A DNA stretch of 64,000 nucleotides, taken from assembly GCF_025823185.1 (NCBI RefSeq), contig NZ_JACKVK010000008.1:1042312-1106311 (forward strand). Direction: 5' to 3'. The notes under the pieces are model-generated. The model had not been told where the DNA came from. It ran no database searches and saw only the letters and a list, made by a program, of their open reading frames with translations. This document shows positions 8,430-17,108 of this stretch, one piece after another; position 1 is the first letter of the stretch; each line of letters opens with the position of its first letter. Source of the DNA: Mycobacterium yunnanensis. Its GTDB lineage: Bacteria; Actinomycetota; Actinomycetes; Mycobacteriales; Mycobacteriaceae. A program made the position numbers and the translations under genes.

Positions 8430-9875
8430 CTACGTCCTTCGCAACCGGCGGTGCCCCACGCTTGTGACGCCGTACGCGGTGTCGGGGTCGACCGAGAGTG
8501 CCCGCTGGTCGTGCCAATGGTGTTCGACGCGCGCCCGGCAGAGCTCGACCTCGCGTTGCCGGGCCGGCAGCTGTCCCTTGGCGAGATCCGCGGCGTGCGC
8601 GGCGATCCTGTGTGCGACCACGGCGTCCTTGAGGACCGCCCGTTCGGGGTCCCCCGCGTGCTGAGCGGGGCTGAGGCAGAACAGCATCGCGGTACCGGCC
8701 TGGGCGGTGGCGGCGGCACCGATCGCCGCGGCGACGTGTTCGTGGCCGAGCGCGACGTCGGTGGTGAGCGGGCCGTAGGCGTAGGCCGGTGCGCCCTGGG
8801 ACAACTGGTCCAGCAGGCGCACGTGGTTGGCGATCGCGTGCAGCGGCAAGCGGCCGGACCCCTCGATCATCACCTGCACCCCGTGGGCCCTGGCCACCTT
8901 CGCGAGCCCACCGACGGTGCGAAGTTCGGTGAACTGGGCGGCGTCGTCGGCGTCGGCGATCGAGCCTGGCTGCAGGCCCGCGCCCAGTGCCAGCGTCACG
9001 TCGTAACGGGCCAGGATGCCGCAGAGTTCCTCGAAGTGCGTGAACAGGAAGGACTCGGTGCGGCGCCGTCGGCACCACGCCGCCATGATGGCGCCGCCGC
9101 GGTCGACGATCCCCGACGCCCGGCCCGCGGTCAGCGAGAGGTGTTCCACGCGCACTCCGGCGGGCACCGTCATGTAGTCCACGCCTTGCTCGGCCTGTTC
9201 GACGACGGTGTCGCGGAACGTCTCCCATGACAGCGCGGCCGGATCGCCGTCCACGGCCTCAAGGGCCTGGTGCAGCGGGTCGGTGCCGATCGGGACGGGG
9301 GCGTTGCGCAAGAGCCGGTCCCGGTGGTCGAAGGCGTCGCCCGCGGACGCATCCAGCACGGTGTCGGCGCCCCACCGGATCGACCGCACCATGTCCTGGA
9401 CTTCCGTGTCGGCCGACGGCGTTCCGACGGTGGCGGTGACCTTCACCCGGAATGCCCGACCGATGATCATCGGTTCGCTCTCGGGGTGACGGTGATTGGC
9501 CGGGATGACGGCGCGGCCCCCGGCGACCTCGTCTCGAACGAGCTTGGGTCGCACACCCTCTCGCGCCGCGACGAACGCCATCTCGGCGGTGACGACGCCG
9601 TTCCTCGCCTGCTGCAGCTGCGTGCCACGGCCGTGGAACACGCCGGGTCGTGGTGGGAGTCCTCGCTCGAGGTCGAGTACCGCATCCGGATCGGTGTACG
9701 GGCCCGAACTGTCGTAGAGGTCCACGTGGCGGCCGTCCGCGAGCCGCACCCGGCGGTAGGGCACCCTGGCACCTCGAACGTCGACGAGGTCGAGGTAGTC
9801 CTTCGAGCCGCCCACGACCGGAGCCGCCGTCACCGCCGGGAGGTCGGCGGGTGGCCAGTGGGCCGTCATGCTCAC
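8430..9875 (-). CDS. ThiC-like protein lacking the radical-SAM cluster motif
   Basis: A 481-residue homologue of phosphomethylpyrimidine synthase ThiC along almost its full length: [22 protein letters not shown], the RGTQLQ motif, [33 protein letters not shown] and [16 protein letters not shown] segments are clear. The C-terminal CxxCxxxxC iron-sulfur motif that binds S-adenosylmethionine in ThiC is absent; the protein stops 20 residues after the DPDTA segment. Several ThiC consensus residues are altered: HAGV to PAGV, GDGLRPG to GAGLQPG, EGPGHVPMH to [16 protein letters not shown] to TATVGTP. It cannot run the radical reaction as known. The GTG start overlaps the pntB stop (GTGA), so it is the last gene of the pnt operon. 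It converges on the FAD oxidoreductase with 22 bp between them. Confidence 0.85.
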   Translation of the reverse strand: MSMTAHWPPADLPAVTAAPVVGGSKDYLDLVDVRGARVPYRRVRLADGRHVDLYDSSGPYTDPDAVLDLERGLPPRPGVFHGRGTQLQQARNGVVTAEMAFVAAREGVRPKLVRDEVAGGRAVIPANHRHPESEPMIIGRAFRVKVTATVGTPSADTEVQDMVRSIRWGADTVLDASAGDAFDHRDRLLRNAPVPIGTDPLHQALEAVDGDPAALSWETFRDTVVEQAEQGVDYMTVPAGVRVEHLSLTAGRASGIVDRGGAIMAAWCRRRRTESFLFTHFEELCGILARYDVTLALGAGLQPGSIADADDAAQFTELRTVGGLAKVARAHGVQVMIEGSGRLPLHAIANHVRLLDQLSQGAPAYAYGPLTTDVALGHEHVAAAIGAAATAQAGTAMLFCLSPAQHAGDPERAVLKDAVVAHRIAAHAADLAKGQLPARQREVELCRARVEHHWHDQRALSVDPDTAYGVTSVGHRRLRRT

Positions 9876-11305
9876 AAGGCCTTGAGTTCCTCGGTCACGG
9901 CGTTGACCGACTTCTTCGCATCGCCGAACAGCATGGCGGTGTGACCGAGGAAGAACAGCGGGTTCTCGATGCCGGCATACCCCGAGCTCATCGACCGCTT
10001 CAGCACGATGACCGAGCGGGACTGGTCCACGTTGAGGATCGGCATGCCATGAATGGGTGAGCTGGGATCGTTCCTGGCCGCCGGGTTGGTGACGTCGTTG
10101 GCGCCGATCACCAGAGTGACGTCGGTGCGGCCGAATTCGCCGTTGACGTCGTCCATTTCCTTCATCGCGTCGTATTCGACGTCGGCCTCTGCCAACAGCA
10201 CGTTCATGTGTCCCGGCATGCGGCCCGCCACGGGATGGATCGCGTACTTCACCTCCACGCCCTTGGACTCCAGGATCGAGGCCATGTCCTTGACGGCGTG
10301 CTGGGCCTGGGCGACGGCAAGTCCGTACCCGGGCACCACGATGACCTGGTTGGCGTAGGCCATCTGAATGGCGGCGTCGGCGGCCGAGGTGGACTTGGCG
10401 GTGCCCTGCTCGCCGGCGACGGCGGCGCCGGTGTCAGCGGAGGATCCGAAGGAGCCGAAGACGATCGCGGGGATGGACCGGTTCATCGCGACGGCCATCA
10501 GGTTGGTCAGGATCGAGCCCGATGCGCCGACGATCATGCCCGCCACGATCATGGCGGTGTTGTTCAGCGCCAGACCCGCTGCGGCGGCTGACAATCCGGT
10601 CATCGCGTTGAGCAGCGAGATGACCACCGGCATGTCGGCGCCACCGATGGGGAACACCACGAACAGGCCCATGATCCCGGCCAGCACCAGCACGACGACG
10701 ATCGTCCACCCGGGGCTGCCCTCGCCGGCGTGCACGCCGATGTAGACCGCCGCGGCCACGGCGCCGATCAACAGCACCACGTTGGAGGCTTGAAACAGCC
10801 TGGCGGAGCGAACGAGTGCTCTTTCCACGTGCTTCGGGATCGACTCCTGCAGCTTGAGGAATGCGACGAGCGAGCCCCAGAACGACACCGAGCCGATGAC
10901 AGCGGCGAACAGCGAGCCGATAACCAGGGCGACGGTGGGGGACTGGTCGGGGGCGAAGTGGCCGAATCCGTCGGTCTCGATGAACTCCGCCCAGGCGATG
11001 AGGGCGACGGTGCCGCCCCCGACGCCGTTGAACAGCGCGACGAGCTGCGGCATCGCGGTCATCTTGGTCTTCTTGGCAGGCGGGACGCCGAGTACCACCC
11101 CGATGACCAAGCCTGCGGCGATGAGGACCCAGTTGATCGACGCGGTGTCGCGCACCTTGATCAACGTCGCGACGACGGCCAGTCCCATGCCGACGGCGGC
11201 GATGAGGTTGCCGCGCACGGCGGTCTTGGGCCCGGTCAGCCCGGACAGTCCGAGGATGAAGAGGGCGAAGGCGACGATGTAGAGCGAGTTGACGAGGTAG
11301 TTCAC
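9872..11305 (-). CDS. pntB: NAD(P)(+) transhydrogenase, beta subunit
   Basis: A 477-residue PntB. The N-terminal half has about nine membrane helices forming the proton channel part. The C-terminal domain III binds NADP(H): [17 protein letters not shown], the [18 protein letters not shown] motif, [12 protein letters not shown] and the [11 protein letters not shown] segment near the end are all recognisable. With PntAA and PntAB it couples proton re-entry to hydride transfer from NADH to NADP. The GTG start overlaps the pntAB stop as GTGA, and its own stop overlaps the ThiC-like start in the same way. In this setting it could convert NADH from formate oxidation to NADPH. Confidence 0.95.
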   Translation of the reverse strand: MNYLVNSLYIVAFALFILGLSGLTGPKTAVRGNLIAAVGMGLAVVATLIKVRDTASINWVLIAAGLVIGVVLGVPPAKKTKMTAMPQLVALFNGVGGGTVALIAWAEFIETDGFGHFAPDQSPTVALVIGSLFAAVIGSVSFWGSLVAFLKLQESIPKHVERALVRSARLFQASNVVLLIGAVAAAVYIGVHAGEGSPGWTIVVVLVLAGIMGLFVVFPIGGADMPVVISLLNAMTGLSAAAAGLALNNTAMIVAGMIVGASGSILTNLMAVAMNRSIPAIVFGSFGSSADTGAAVAGEQGTAKSTSAADAAIQMAYANQVIVVPGYGLAVAQAQHAVKDMASILESKGVEVKYAIHPVAGRMPGHMNVLLAEADVEYDAMKEMDDVNGEFGRTDVTLVIGANDVTNPAARNDPSSPIHGMPILNVDQSRSVIVLKRSMSSGYAGIENPLFFLGHTAMLFGDAKKSVNAVTEELKAL

Positions 11306-11625
11306 GGCTCGACCCCCGCCTTCTGCGCCTCGGGCTTGCGACTCTTGAACATGCTCAACATCCGATCGGTGACGAGGAAGCCGCCGATCACGTTGAGGGT
11401 GCCGAAGACCAGGGCGACGAAGGCGATGAGCCGGACTCCCCAGCCCGCGTCGGCGGGCAGTTCGCCCAGCACGATCAGCGCGCCGAGCACCACGATGCCG
11501 TGAATGGCGTTGGTGCCCGACATCAGCGGGGTGTGCAAGGTGTTGGGCACCTTGGAGATGACGGCGAAGCCGACGAACCCGGCGAGCACCAGGATCGCGA
11601 GGTTGGCCAATAGTTGGTCGTACAT
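11302..11625 (-). CDS. pntAB: NAD(P) transhydrogenase alpha subunit, membrane part
   Basis: A 107-residue membrane protein equivalent to the C-terminal membrane segment of E. coli PntA. Three helices are visible, with the conserved KVPNTLHTPLMSGTNAIHGIVVLGA stretch typical of this subunit, and a charged tail (FKSRKPEAQK). The ATG at 11625 follows the pntAA stop by two bases, and its stop overlaps pntB. The split alpha subunit (soluble PntAA plus membrane PntAB) is the usual arrangement in mycobacteria. Confidence 0.93.
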   Translation of the reverse strand: MYDQLLANLAILVLAGFVGFAVISKVPNTLHTPLMSGTNAIHGIVVLGALIVLGELPADAGWGVRLIAFVALVFGTLNVIGGFLVTDRMLSMFKSRKPEAQKAGVEP

Positions 11626-11627
11626 GG

Positions 11628-12704
11628 TTACGACACCTCCCGGGTGATGCAGGAGGCCGCGATGACCTCGTCGTCGAAGTCCGGCGCGAGCGCGCCGTCG
11701 GTGATCAAGAGGTCGAGCAGCGACGTGACGTTCTTGGCGTACAACTCGCTGGCGTGTTCGGGCATGGTGGCGGGCAGGTTCAGCGGCGAGGCGATCGTCA
11801 CCCCGTGCCGCACCACCGTCTGCCCGGGTTCGGTCAGCTCGCAGTTGCCGCCCGTCTCGCCGGCGAGGTCCACCACGACGCTGCCGGGCCTCATGCCCTC
11901 CACCGCGGCTGCGGTGACGAGGCGCGGAGCGGGCCTGCCGGGCACCAGCGCGGTGGTGATCACGACGTCGAACTTGGTGATCGCCCGTTCCAGTGCCGAT
12001 TGTTGTTGGGCGCGTTCGTCTTCGGTCAGCTCGCGGGCGTAGCCGCCCTCGCCTGCCGCGTCGATGCCGAGGTCGAGCCACTGCGCGCCGACCGAGCGAA
12101 CCTGGTCGGCGACCTCGGGGCGCACGTCGTAACCGGTGGTCTTGGCGCCGAGACGCTTGGCGGTCGCCAACGCCTGTAACCCGGCCACGCCGACACCGAG
12201 GATCAGCGCGCTGGTCGGCTTGACCGTACCTGCCGCGGTCGTCAGCATCGGGAAGAACCGCGTCGACTCCGACGCTGCGAGTACCACCGCCTTGTAACCG
12301 GCCACGTTGCCTTGGGAGGACAACGCATCCATCGTCTGGGCGCGGGAGATCCGCGGAATCGCTTCCAGCGCAAAGGCGGTGACGTCAGCCAGTCGCAGCG
12401 CGTCGGCGAGATCGGGCCGGGTTCGTGGGGCGAGGAAGCCGATCAGCACCGAACCGGGCTTGAGCCTGGTGATCTCGTCGGCGTTCGGTGGGTTCACCTT
12501 CACCACGACGTCGGCGGGCCATGCGTCGCCGATGCTGGCACCGGCCGCCAGGTAGTGTTCGTCGTCGATCAAGGCGCCTGCCCCGGCGCCGCTCTCCACG
12601 ACCACCTCGAGGCCGTCGGCGCAGAGCCGTTCGACCACCTTTGGCACCAGCGCGACACGGCGCTCACCGGCGGCCGTTTCCCGCGGGACTCCAATCAGCG
12701 TCAT
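11628..12704 (-). CDS. pntAA: NAD(P) transhydrogenase alpha subunit, soluble NAD-binding part
   Basis: A 358-residue soluble domain I of transhydrogenase, related to alanine dehydrogenase. The [22 protein letters not shown]-terminus, the RAQTMDALSSQGNVAGYKAV segment (RQD-loop region) and the Rossmann motif LGVGVAGLQALATAKRLGA are clear. The ATG at 12704 has a strong AGGAGG ribosome binding site. The gene is divergent from the ketopantoate-reductase-like gene, and the shared 206-bp intergenic region contains an island operator, so the pnt operon may belong to the same regulon. Confidence 0.93.
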   Translation of the reverse strand: MTLIGVPRETAAGERRVALVPKVVERLCADGLEVVVESGAGAGALIDDEHYLAAGASIGDAWPADVVVKVNPPNADEITRLKPGSVLIGFLAPRTRPDLADALRLADVTAFALEAIPRISRAQTMDALSSQGNVAGYKAVVLAASESTRFFPMLTTAAGTVKPTSALILGVGVAGLQALATAKRLGAKTTGYDVRPEVADQVRSVGAQWLDLGIDAAGEGGYARELTEDERAQQQSALERAITKFDVVITTALVPGRPAPRLVTAAAVEGMRPGSVVVDLAGETGGNCELTEPGQTVVRHGVTIASPLNLPATMPEHASELYAKNVTSLLDLLITDGALAPDFDDEVIAASCITREVS

Positions 12705-12801
12705 GATCCTCCTCTTGCTGGACGGTGGGACCTGTCGCTGCACGCGGCGGACGGCGACGTCGACGGCTCGACGAGCCGGGTGAAAAACAGGCTAGGCCAA
12801 C

Positions 12802-12816
12802 TGCATATTGTATGCA
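12802..12816. promoter_or_regulatory. island operator copy, pntAA / panE-like intergenic region
   Basis: Dyad TGCATA-TTG-TATGCA with perfect 6-bp arms, midway between divergent pntAA and the panE-like gene. A further TGCATAC half-site at 12882-12888, followed by CATACG, sits just upstream of the panE-like ribosome binding site. I infer binding by the GntR/FCD regulator of the island. Confidence 0.7.
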
Positions 12817-12910
12817 AGTATTACTCGGTACGAGTGCGGGATCGTCGCGAGCGTGGGGTTCACGTTGCGGGCGGCGATATGTGCATACACCATACGATCT
12901 GAGGAGCCCC

Positions 12911-13936
12911 GTGAAGATTGCAGTCGTCGGCGCCGGAGCCATTGGTGCCTATTGGGGCGCCGCCATGCAACGTGGCGGTGCCGAAGTCCACCTGATCGCG
13001 CGCAACGCGCACCTTCAGGCCATGCGCACCAACGGCGTCCGGGTCCTCAGCGACCGCGGCGACTTCGTGGCCTACCCGCACGCGACCGACGATCCTCGCG
13101 AGATCGGACCGGTGGACTACGTGTTCCTGGGCCTCAAGGCCCACGGCTACCCGTCCAGCGGCCCCCTGGTCAATCCCCTTCTCGGTGAACACACCGCGGT
13201 ACTGGCGGCACAGAACGGCATTCCCTGGTGGTACTTCCACGAACTGGAGGGCCCCTACAAGGGACGCCGCGTCGAGGCCGTCGACCCCGACGGTGCCACC
13301 ACCGCGGTGTTCGCTCCGGAACGGGCGATCGGTTGCGTGGTGTACCCCGCCACCACCATCGAGGCGCCCGGCGTGATCCGACACTTGGAGGGCACCAGGT
13401 TCTCCATCGGTGAGCCGTCGGGCGAGATCTCGGCACGGTGCCAGGCGCTCAGCGACGCCATGGTCGCCGGCGGCCTCAAGGCCCCCGTCGAGGCGGACCT
13501 GCGCAGCGACATCTGGATCAAGCTGATGGGCAACGTCGCGTTCAATCCGTTGAGCGCGCTGACCAGGGCGACGATGGTCGAAATCTGCCAGAACCCCCGC
13601 ACCCGGCAGATCGTGGTCCAGCTCATGGAGGAGACGCTCGACATCGCCGCGAGAGTGGGTGCCACGCCCGACATCTCGATCGAGAAGCGACTGCGTGGCG
13701 CCGAGAACGTCGGCCACCACAAGACCTCGATGCTGCAAGACCTCGAGGCGGGCAAGTCGCTGGAACTCGACGCCATCGTCACCGCGGTCGTCGAGATGGC
13801 CGACCTGACGGGCGCGGCCGCACCGACGCTGCGCACGATCCACGCCGCCACCGACCTGCTGGCGCGCACCTGCGTGCCGGGCACACCCCTGATCGAGAAC
13901 ACCCCGGAACTGGCGAGTCAGCCGGTCCTGCAGTGA
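12911..13936 (+). CDS. ketopantoate reductase (PanE/ApbA) family, candidate oxalyl-CoA reductase
   Basis: A 341-residue NADPH-dependent reductase of the ApbA/PanE family. The N-terminal Rossmann motif VGAGAIGAYWGAAMQRGG is at residues 5-22, and the C-terminal helical domain holds the family DIWIKLMGNVAFNPLSALT segment with its catalytic lysine. The GTG at 12911 has GAGGAG upstream. In Methylobacterium extorquens the PanE2 paralogue is an oxalyl-CoA reductase that makes glyoxylate from oxalyl-CoA. The setting here (operator, pyruvate kinase 11 bp downstream, nearby frc/oxc/gcl) favours that role over pantothenate synthesis. The assignment is inference; a true ketopantoate reductase cannot be excluded from sequence alone. 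Confidence 0.8.
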   Translation: MKIAVVGAGAIGAYWGAAMQRGGAEVHLIARNAHLQAMRTNGVRVLSDRGDFVAYPHATDDPREIGPVDYVFLGLKAHGYPSSGPLVNPLLGEHTAVLAAQNGIPWWYFHELEGPYKGRRVEAVDPDGATTAVFAPERAIGCVVYPATTIEAPGVIRHLEGTRFSIGEPSGEISARCQALSDAMVAGGLKAPVEADLRSDIWIKLMGNVAFNPLSALTRATMVEICQNPRTRQIVVQLMEETLDIAARVGATPDISIEKRLRGAENVGHHKTSMLQDLEAGKSLELDAIVTAVVEMADLTGAAAPTLRTIHAATDLLARTCVPGTPLIENTPELASQPVLQ

Positions 13937-13947
13937 AGGAGCAGAAG

Positions 13948-15372
13948 ATGACCAACCGTCGCGCAAAGATCGTCTGCACACTGGGGCCGGCCACCGCCAC
14001 CCACGAGGTGCTGACGGAGCTCGTCGACGCGGGAATGGACGTGGCCCGACTCAACTTCAGCCACGGCACCCGCGACGAGCACTCGGCGCTCTACGAGATG
14101 GTCCGCGAGATTGCGACCGCCCGCGGGCGCGTGGTCGGCATACTCGCCGACCTGCAGGGGCCCAAGATCAGGCTCGGCTCCTTCGCCGACGGGCCGGTGA
14201 CCTGGGCGACGGGGGAGCGCGTGGTCATCACCACCGACCCCTGCCCCGGTGACCACGACCGGGTGTCGACGACGTACGCCGGACTTGCCGGCGACGTGCG
14301 GACCGGTGACCGCCTGCTCGTCGACGACGGCAAGGTGGATCTGCTCGTCGTCGACGTCGACGGGCCCGACATCTCCTGCGAGGTGCTCGACGGCGGCCCG
14401 GTCAGCGACCACAAGGGCATCTCGCTGCCCGGCGTCGACGTCAGCGTTCCGCCGTTGTCGGACAAGGACGTCGAGGATCTCGTGTTCGCGATCGAGCTCG
14501 GCGCGGACATGGTGGCGATGTCGTTCGTGCGGGCACCCGAGGAAGTCAAGCTCGCCCACGCCATCATGGACGAGGTCGGTCGCCGGGTGCCGGTCATCGC
14601 CAAGCTGGAGAAGCCCGAAGCGGTGTCGGACCTGGCCGGGATCGTCGAGGCGTTCGACGGATTGATGGTCGCCAGGGGCGATCTCGGGGTCGAGATGCCA
14701 CTGGAGCAGATCCCGCTGGTGCAGCGGCGGGCGATCACTCTGTGTCGCCAGGCGGCCAAGCCGGTGATCGTCGCGACCCAGATGCTCGACTCGATGATCT
14801 CCGACCGCCGCCCCACCCGCGCGGAGGTCTCCGACGTCGCCAATGCCGTATTCGACGGGGCGGATGCGGTGATGCTCTCGGCCGAGACCAGTGTCGGTGT
14901 CCATCCCGCGCATGCGGTGGCGACGATGGGACGCATCGTCGAGGCCGCCGAGAGCGCTGCCGGTCGCGGTGAGGTCGCCGAGAGTCCGTTAGAGGCCACC
15001 GGGGACCCGGTGTTCGGCGACGCCATCGCCGTGGCGGCGTGCGAGGTCGGTCGTCGCCTCGGCGCGGCCGCGCTGTGCTGCTTCACGCGGACCGGCGACA
15101 CCGCCCTGCGCCTGGCGAGGCAGCGATCACCGCTTCCGCTGCTGGCGTTCGCCCACGACGACGAGGTGCGGACCAGGATGGCGTTCTCCTGGGGTATCAC
15201 CTCGGCGGTGCTGGCCCCGGCGGCTGCGGCGGAGTCGATGCCCGGCGAGGTCAGTCGGGCACTCATCGCCATGGGCGCGTGCCACCCCGGCGACGTCGTC
15301 GTGGTGGTCTCCGGCAGTCGTAACGGCGTGGCCGGCTACACCGACTCGGTGCGCGTGCTACGCGTTGAATGA
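13948..15372 (+). CDS. pyk: pyruvate kinase (island isozyme)
   Basis: A 474-residue pyruvate kinase converting phosphoenolpyruvate and ADP to pyruvate and ATP. The RRAKIVCTLGPA start, VARLNFSHG, the catalytic lysine in VIAKLEKPEA, the MVARGDLGVEMP metal and substrate segment and ATQMLDSMI are intact, and the C-terminal domain follows from about residue 350. ATG at 13948 with AAGGAG, 11 bp after the panE-like gene, so one operon. A pyruvate kinase in a glyoxylate operon is known from Pseudomonas putida (gcl-hyi-glxR-ttuD-pykF), so this is probably a dedicated isozyme for the glycerate pathway. Its 3' end overlaps the convergent PAS gene by 15 bp. Confidence 0.93.
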   Translation: MTNRRAKIVCTLGPATATHEVLTELVDAGMDVARLNFSHGTRDEHSALYEMVREIATARGRVVGILADLQGPKIRLGSFADGPVTWATGERVVITTDPCPGDHDRVSTTYAGLAGDVRTGDRLLVDDGKVDLLVVDVDGPDISCEVLDGGPVSDHKGISLPGVDVSVPPLSDKDVEDLVFAIELGADMVAMSFVRAPEEVKLAHAIMDEVGRRVPVIAKLEKPEAVSDLAGIVEAFDGLMVARGDLGVEMPLEQIPLVQRRAITLCRQAAKPVIVATQMLDSMISDRRPTRAEVSDVANAVFDGADAVMLSAETSVGVHPAHAVATMGRIVEAAESAAGRGEVAESPLEATGDPVFGDAIAVAACEVGRRLGAAALCCFTRTGDTALRLARQRSPLPLLAFAHDDEVRTRMAFSWGITSAVLAPAAAAESMPGEVSRALIAMGACHPGDVVVVVSGSRNGVAGYTDSVRVLRVE

Positions 15373-15915
15373 CGTTGCCGTGCAGGGCTGCTCGGACCAG
15401 CCCTGCACGGACATCGTCGGGAATGGGGGGACGCGGTCGCTCAGGTAGGCGACGGTGGCGCGCAACTCGGTCACCGTCCGCTCGGCCTCGGCGAGTCTGG
15501 CGCGCAGCGCCTTCTCCTCGGCCCGTCGCTCGGTGACCTCGCGCATCACGGCCGAGATGCCGACGACGGTGCCCGCGTCGTCACGCAAGAGCGCGACGCT
15601 GAATTCGATGGAGAGCTGGTGACCGTCGCGGTGCAGGGCCGGCACCGCAAGTAGCGAGTCGCCGTACTTGGTGACACCGGTGTCCATGGTGTGCTGGTAG
15701 CCCCGCCAGTGCCGGTCGCGGAGCTTCACCGGGATGATCAGGTCGAGGCTGGCGCCCAGCGCCTCCTCGACGGAGAACCCAAACATGTTGACGGCGCCGG
15801 CATTCCACAGGGTGATCAGCCCGTGCGGGTCGGTGACCACGATGGCCTCGGGGGATTGCGCGACGATTTCTCGTGCGAGCCAGACCTGGTCGACGGTGCT
15901 GCTGTTCTCGCTCAC
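15358..15915 (-). CDS. stand-alone PAS/PAC sensor protein
   Basis: A 185-residue protein with one PAS domain (about residues 12-80, AIVVTDPHGLITLWNAGAVNMFGF) and a PAC segment (about 85-130, FSVALLRDDAGTVVGISAVMREVTERR), then a heptad-rich coiled coil (about 130-165) and a short tail. There is no kinase, GGDEF or DNA-binding domain, so it must signal through a partner or act as a redox/ligand sensor. GTG at 15915 is preferred for its AAGGGG ribosome binding site; ATG at 15930 is possible. It is divergent from the LysR gene, with an island operator copy between them. Confidence 0.75.
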   Translation of the reverse strand: MSENSSTVDQVWLAREIVAQSPEAIVVTDPHGLITLWNAGAVNMFGFSVEEALGASLDLIIPVKLRDRHWRGYQHTMDTGVTKYGDSLLAVPALHRDGHQLSIEFSVALLRDDAGTVVGISAVMREVTERRAEEKALRARLAEAERTVTELRATVAYLSDRVPPFPTMSVQGWSEQPCTATSFNA

Positions 15916-15967
15916 GGCGTACCCCTTCATCGCTTTTCGTGCACCATTGCATTGGGCTACAGAATAA

Positions 15968-15982
15968 CGCATACTGCATACA
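15968..15982. promoter_or_regulatory. island operator copy between PAS and LysR genes
   Basis: CGCATACTGCATACA contains two GCATAC words in tandem and matches 12 of 15 positions of TGCATACNGTATGCA. It lies 52 bp from the PAS start and 37 bp from the LysR start, placed to affect both. Confidence 0.6.
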
Positions 15983-16019
15983 CATTCTAGAGACGTGAGA
16001 CCCATCGATGGGAGCGCCA

Positions 16020-16958
16020 GTGCTGTTGCGCCAACTGGAGTACTTCGTCACGGTGGCCCGAGAGCGACACTTCGCCAGGGCGGCCGAGGCGTGCTACGTC
16101 TCCCAACCGGCGCTGTCCACGGCGATCGCCAAGCTCGAACGCGAACTGAACGTCACCCTCATCCACCGCGGGCAGAACTTCGAGGGCCTGACGCTGGAGG
16201 GCGAGCGGCTCGTGGTCTGGGCCAAGCGGCTGCTCGCCGAGCACGACGGCCTCAAGGCCGAGGCGGCGGCGATGCGCACCGGCATCTCCGGCACGCTGCG
16301 CCTTGGCACCGGTCCCACCGTGTCGACGACGACGGCGCAGCCGGTGGCCACGTTCTGTGGCCTGCACCCCATGGCCAAGGTGACCATCTGTTCGCGGCTG
16401 TCCTCGACCGATCTGCTGCGTCAGCTGCGGGACTTCGAACTCGACGCCGCCATCGCCCACTTCGGTCCCGACGACCGCTCGGGCCTCGAGGTGGTGCCGC
16501 TGTATCAGGAGCGGTACGTGCTCCTGGTGTCCGGTGACCACCTGGCGCCGCAACACGACACCATCACGTGGTCCGAGGCGGCTCAGCTGCCGCTGGCACT
16601 TCTGATGCCGCACATGAGATTTCGGCAATTCATCGACAAGGCCTTCGCCGCCAACGGCGTCGTCGCCGCGCCGCAGGTCGAGACCGACTCGGTCGCCTCC
16701 CTCTACGCCCACGTCGCCACCGGCGCCTGGGCGAGCGTGGTGCCCCACACGTGGTTGCGTGCCATCCCCGCGACCGGGGCGGCGCGGGCCGTGCGACTCG
16801 TCGACCCCGAGGCCACCGCCCACATCTCGATTGCCATCCACGCCGGGTCGAGCTCGCCGGCGGCCAGGGCCTTCCTCAACGTCATCGCCGGCGCGCGGCT
16901 CGACGAGACCTTCGATCTCGAGCGTCGCGAACTCGCCGCCGGGCTGAGCCGACCCTGA
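16020..16958 (+). CDS. LysR family transcriptional regulator
   Basis: A LysR-type regulator of about 312 residues. The N-terminal helix-turn-helix spans about residues 1-60 (LLRQLEYFVTVARERHFARAAEACYVSQPALSTAIAKLE), followed by the periplasmic-binding-fold effector domain from about 88. GTG at 16020 with GGGAG six bases upstream is preferred; ATG at 16008 is an alternative adding four residues. It lies 150 bp upstream of oxc in the same direction. That intergenic space contains a LysR-type dyad, so it is the likely local activator of the oxc-frc(-fds) block, perhaps sensing oxalate or a related acid. Effector identity is not visible from sequence. Confidence 0.88.
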   Translation: MLLRQLEYFVTVARERHFARAAEACYVSQPALSTAIAKLERELNVTLIHRGQNFEGLTLEGERLVVWAKRLLAEHDGLKAEAAAMRTGISGTLRLGTGPTVSTTTAQPVATFCGLHPMAKVTICSRLSSTDLLRQLRDFELDAAIAHFGPDDRSGLEVVPLYQERYVLLVSGDHLAPQHDTITWSEAAQLPLALLMPHMRFRQFIDKAFAANGVVAAPQVETDSVASLYAHVATGAWASVVPHTWLRAIPATGAARAVRLVDPEATAHISIAIHAGSSSPAARAFLNVIAGARLDETFDLERRELAAGLSRP

Positions 16959-16997
16959 AATCGTGTCACGGACCTCGCGTTCGACCGCGCCCGTCGT

Positions 16998-17014
16998 GAT
17001 AAGTGCCGTTTATC
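16998..17014 (+). promoter_or_regulatory. candidate LysR-type operator upstream of oxc
   Basis: Dyad GATAA-N7-TTATC, containing the ATAA-N7-TTAT form of the T-N11-A LysR box. It lies 94 bp upstream of the oxc ATG and 40 bp after the LysR gene, the usual arrangement when the regulator activates the next gene. Confidence 0.5.
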
Positions 17015-17108
17015 GACCGGTAGACGCCAAGTCTTGGACGCCGGCGCCGATGCGGTGAAAGGTATTGACACGTAACGGAAGACATCCATCGCCAGGAAGG
17101 TCCACATC

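Noticed and set aside
8407..8460. Frameshift hiding the missing ThiC cluster motif
   Set aside because: The other reading frames downstream contain no CxxCxxxxC, and the convergent gene ends 22 bp away, leaving no room.
12882..12897. Second full operator just before the panE-like gene
   Set aside because: Only one TGCATAC arm is present, followed by a direct CATACG; not symmetric, so treated as a half-site.
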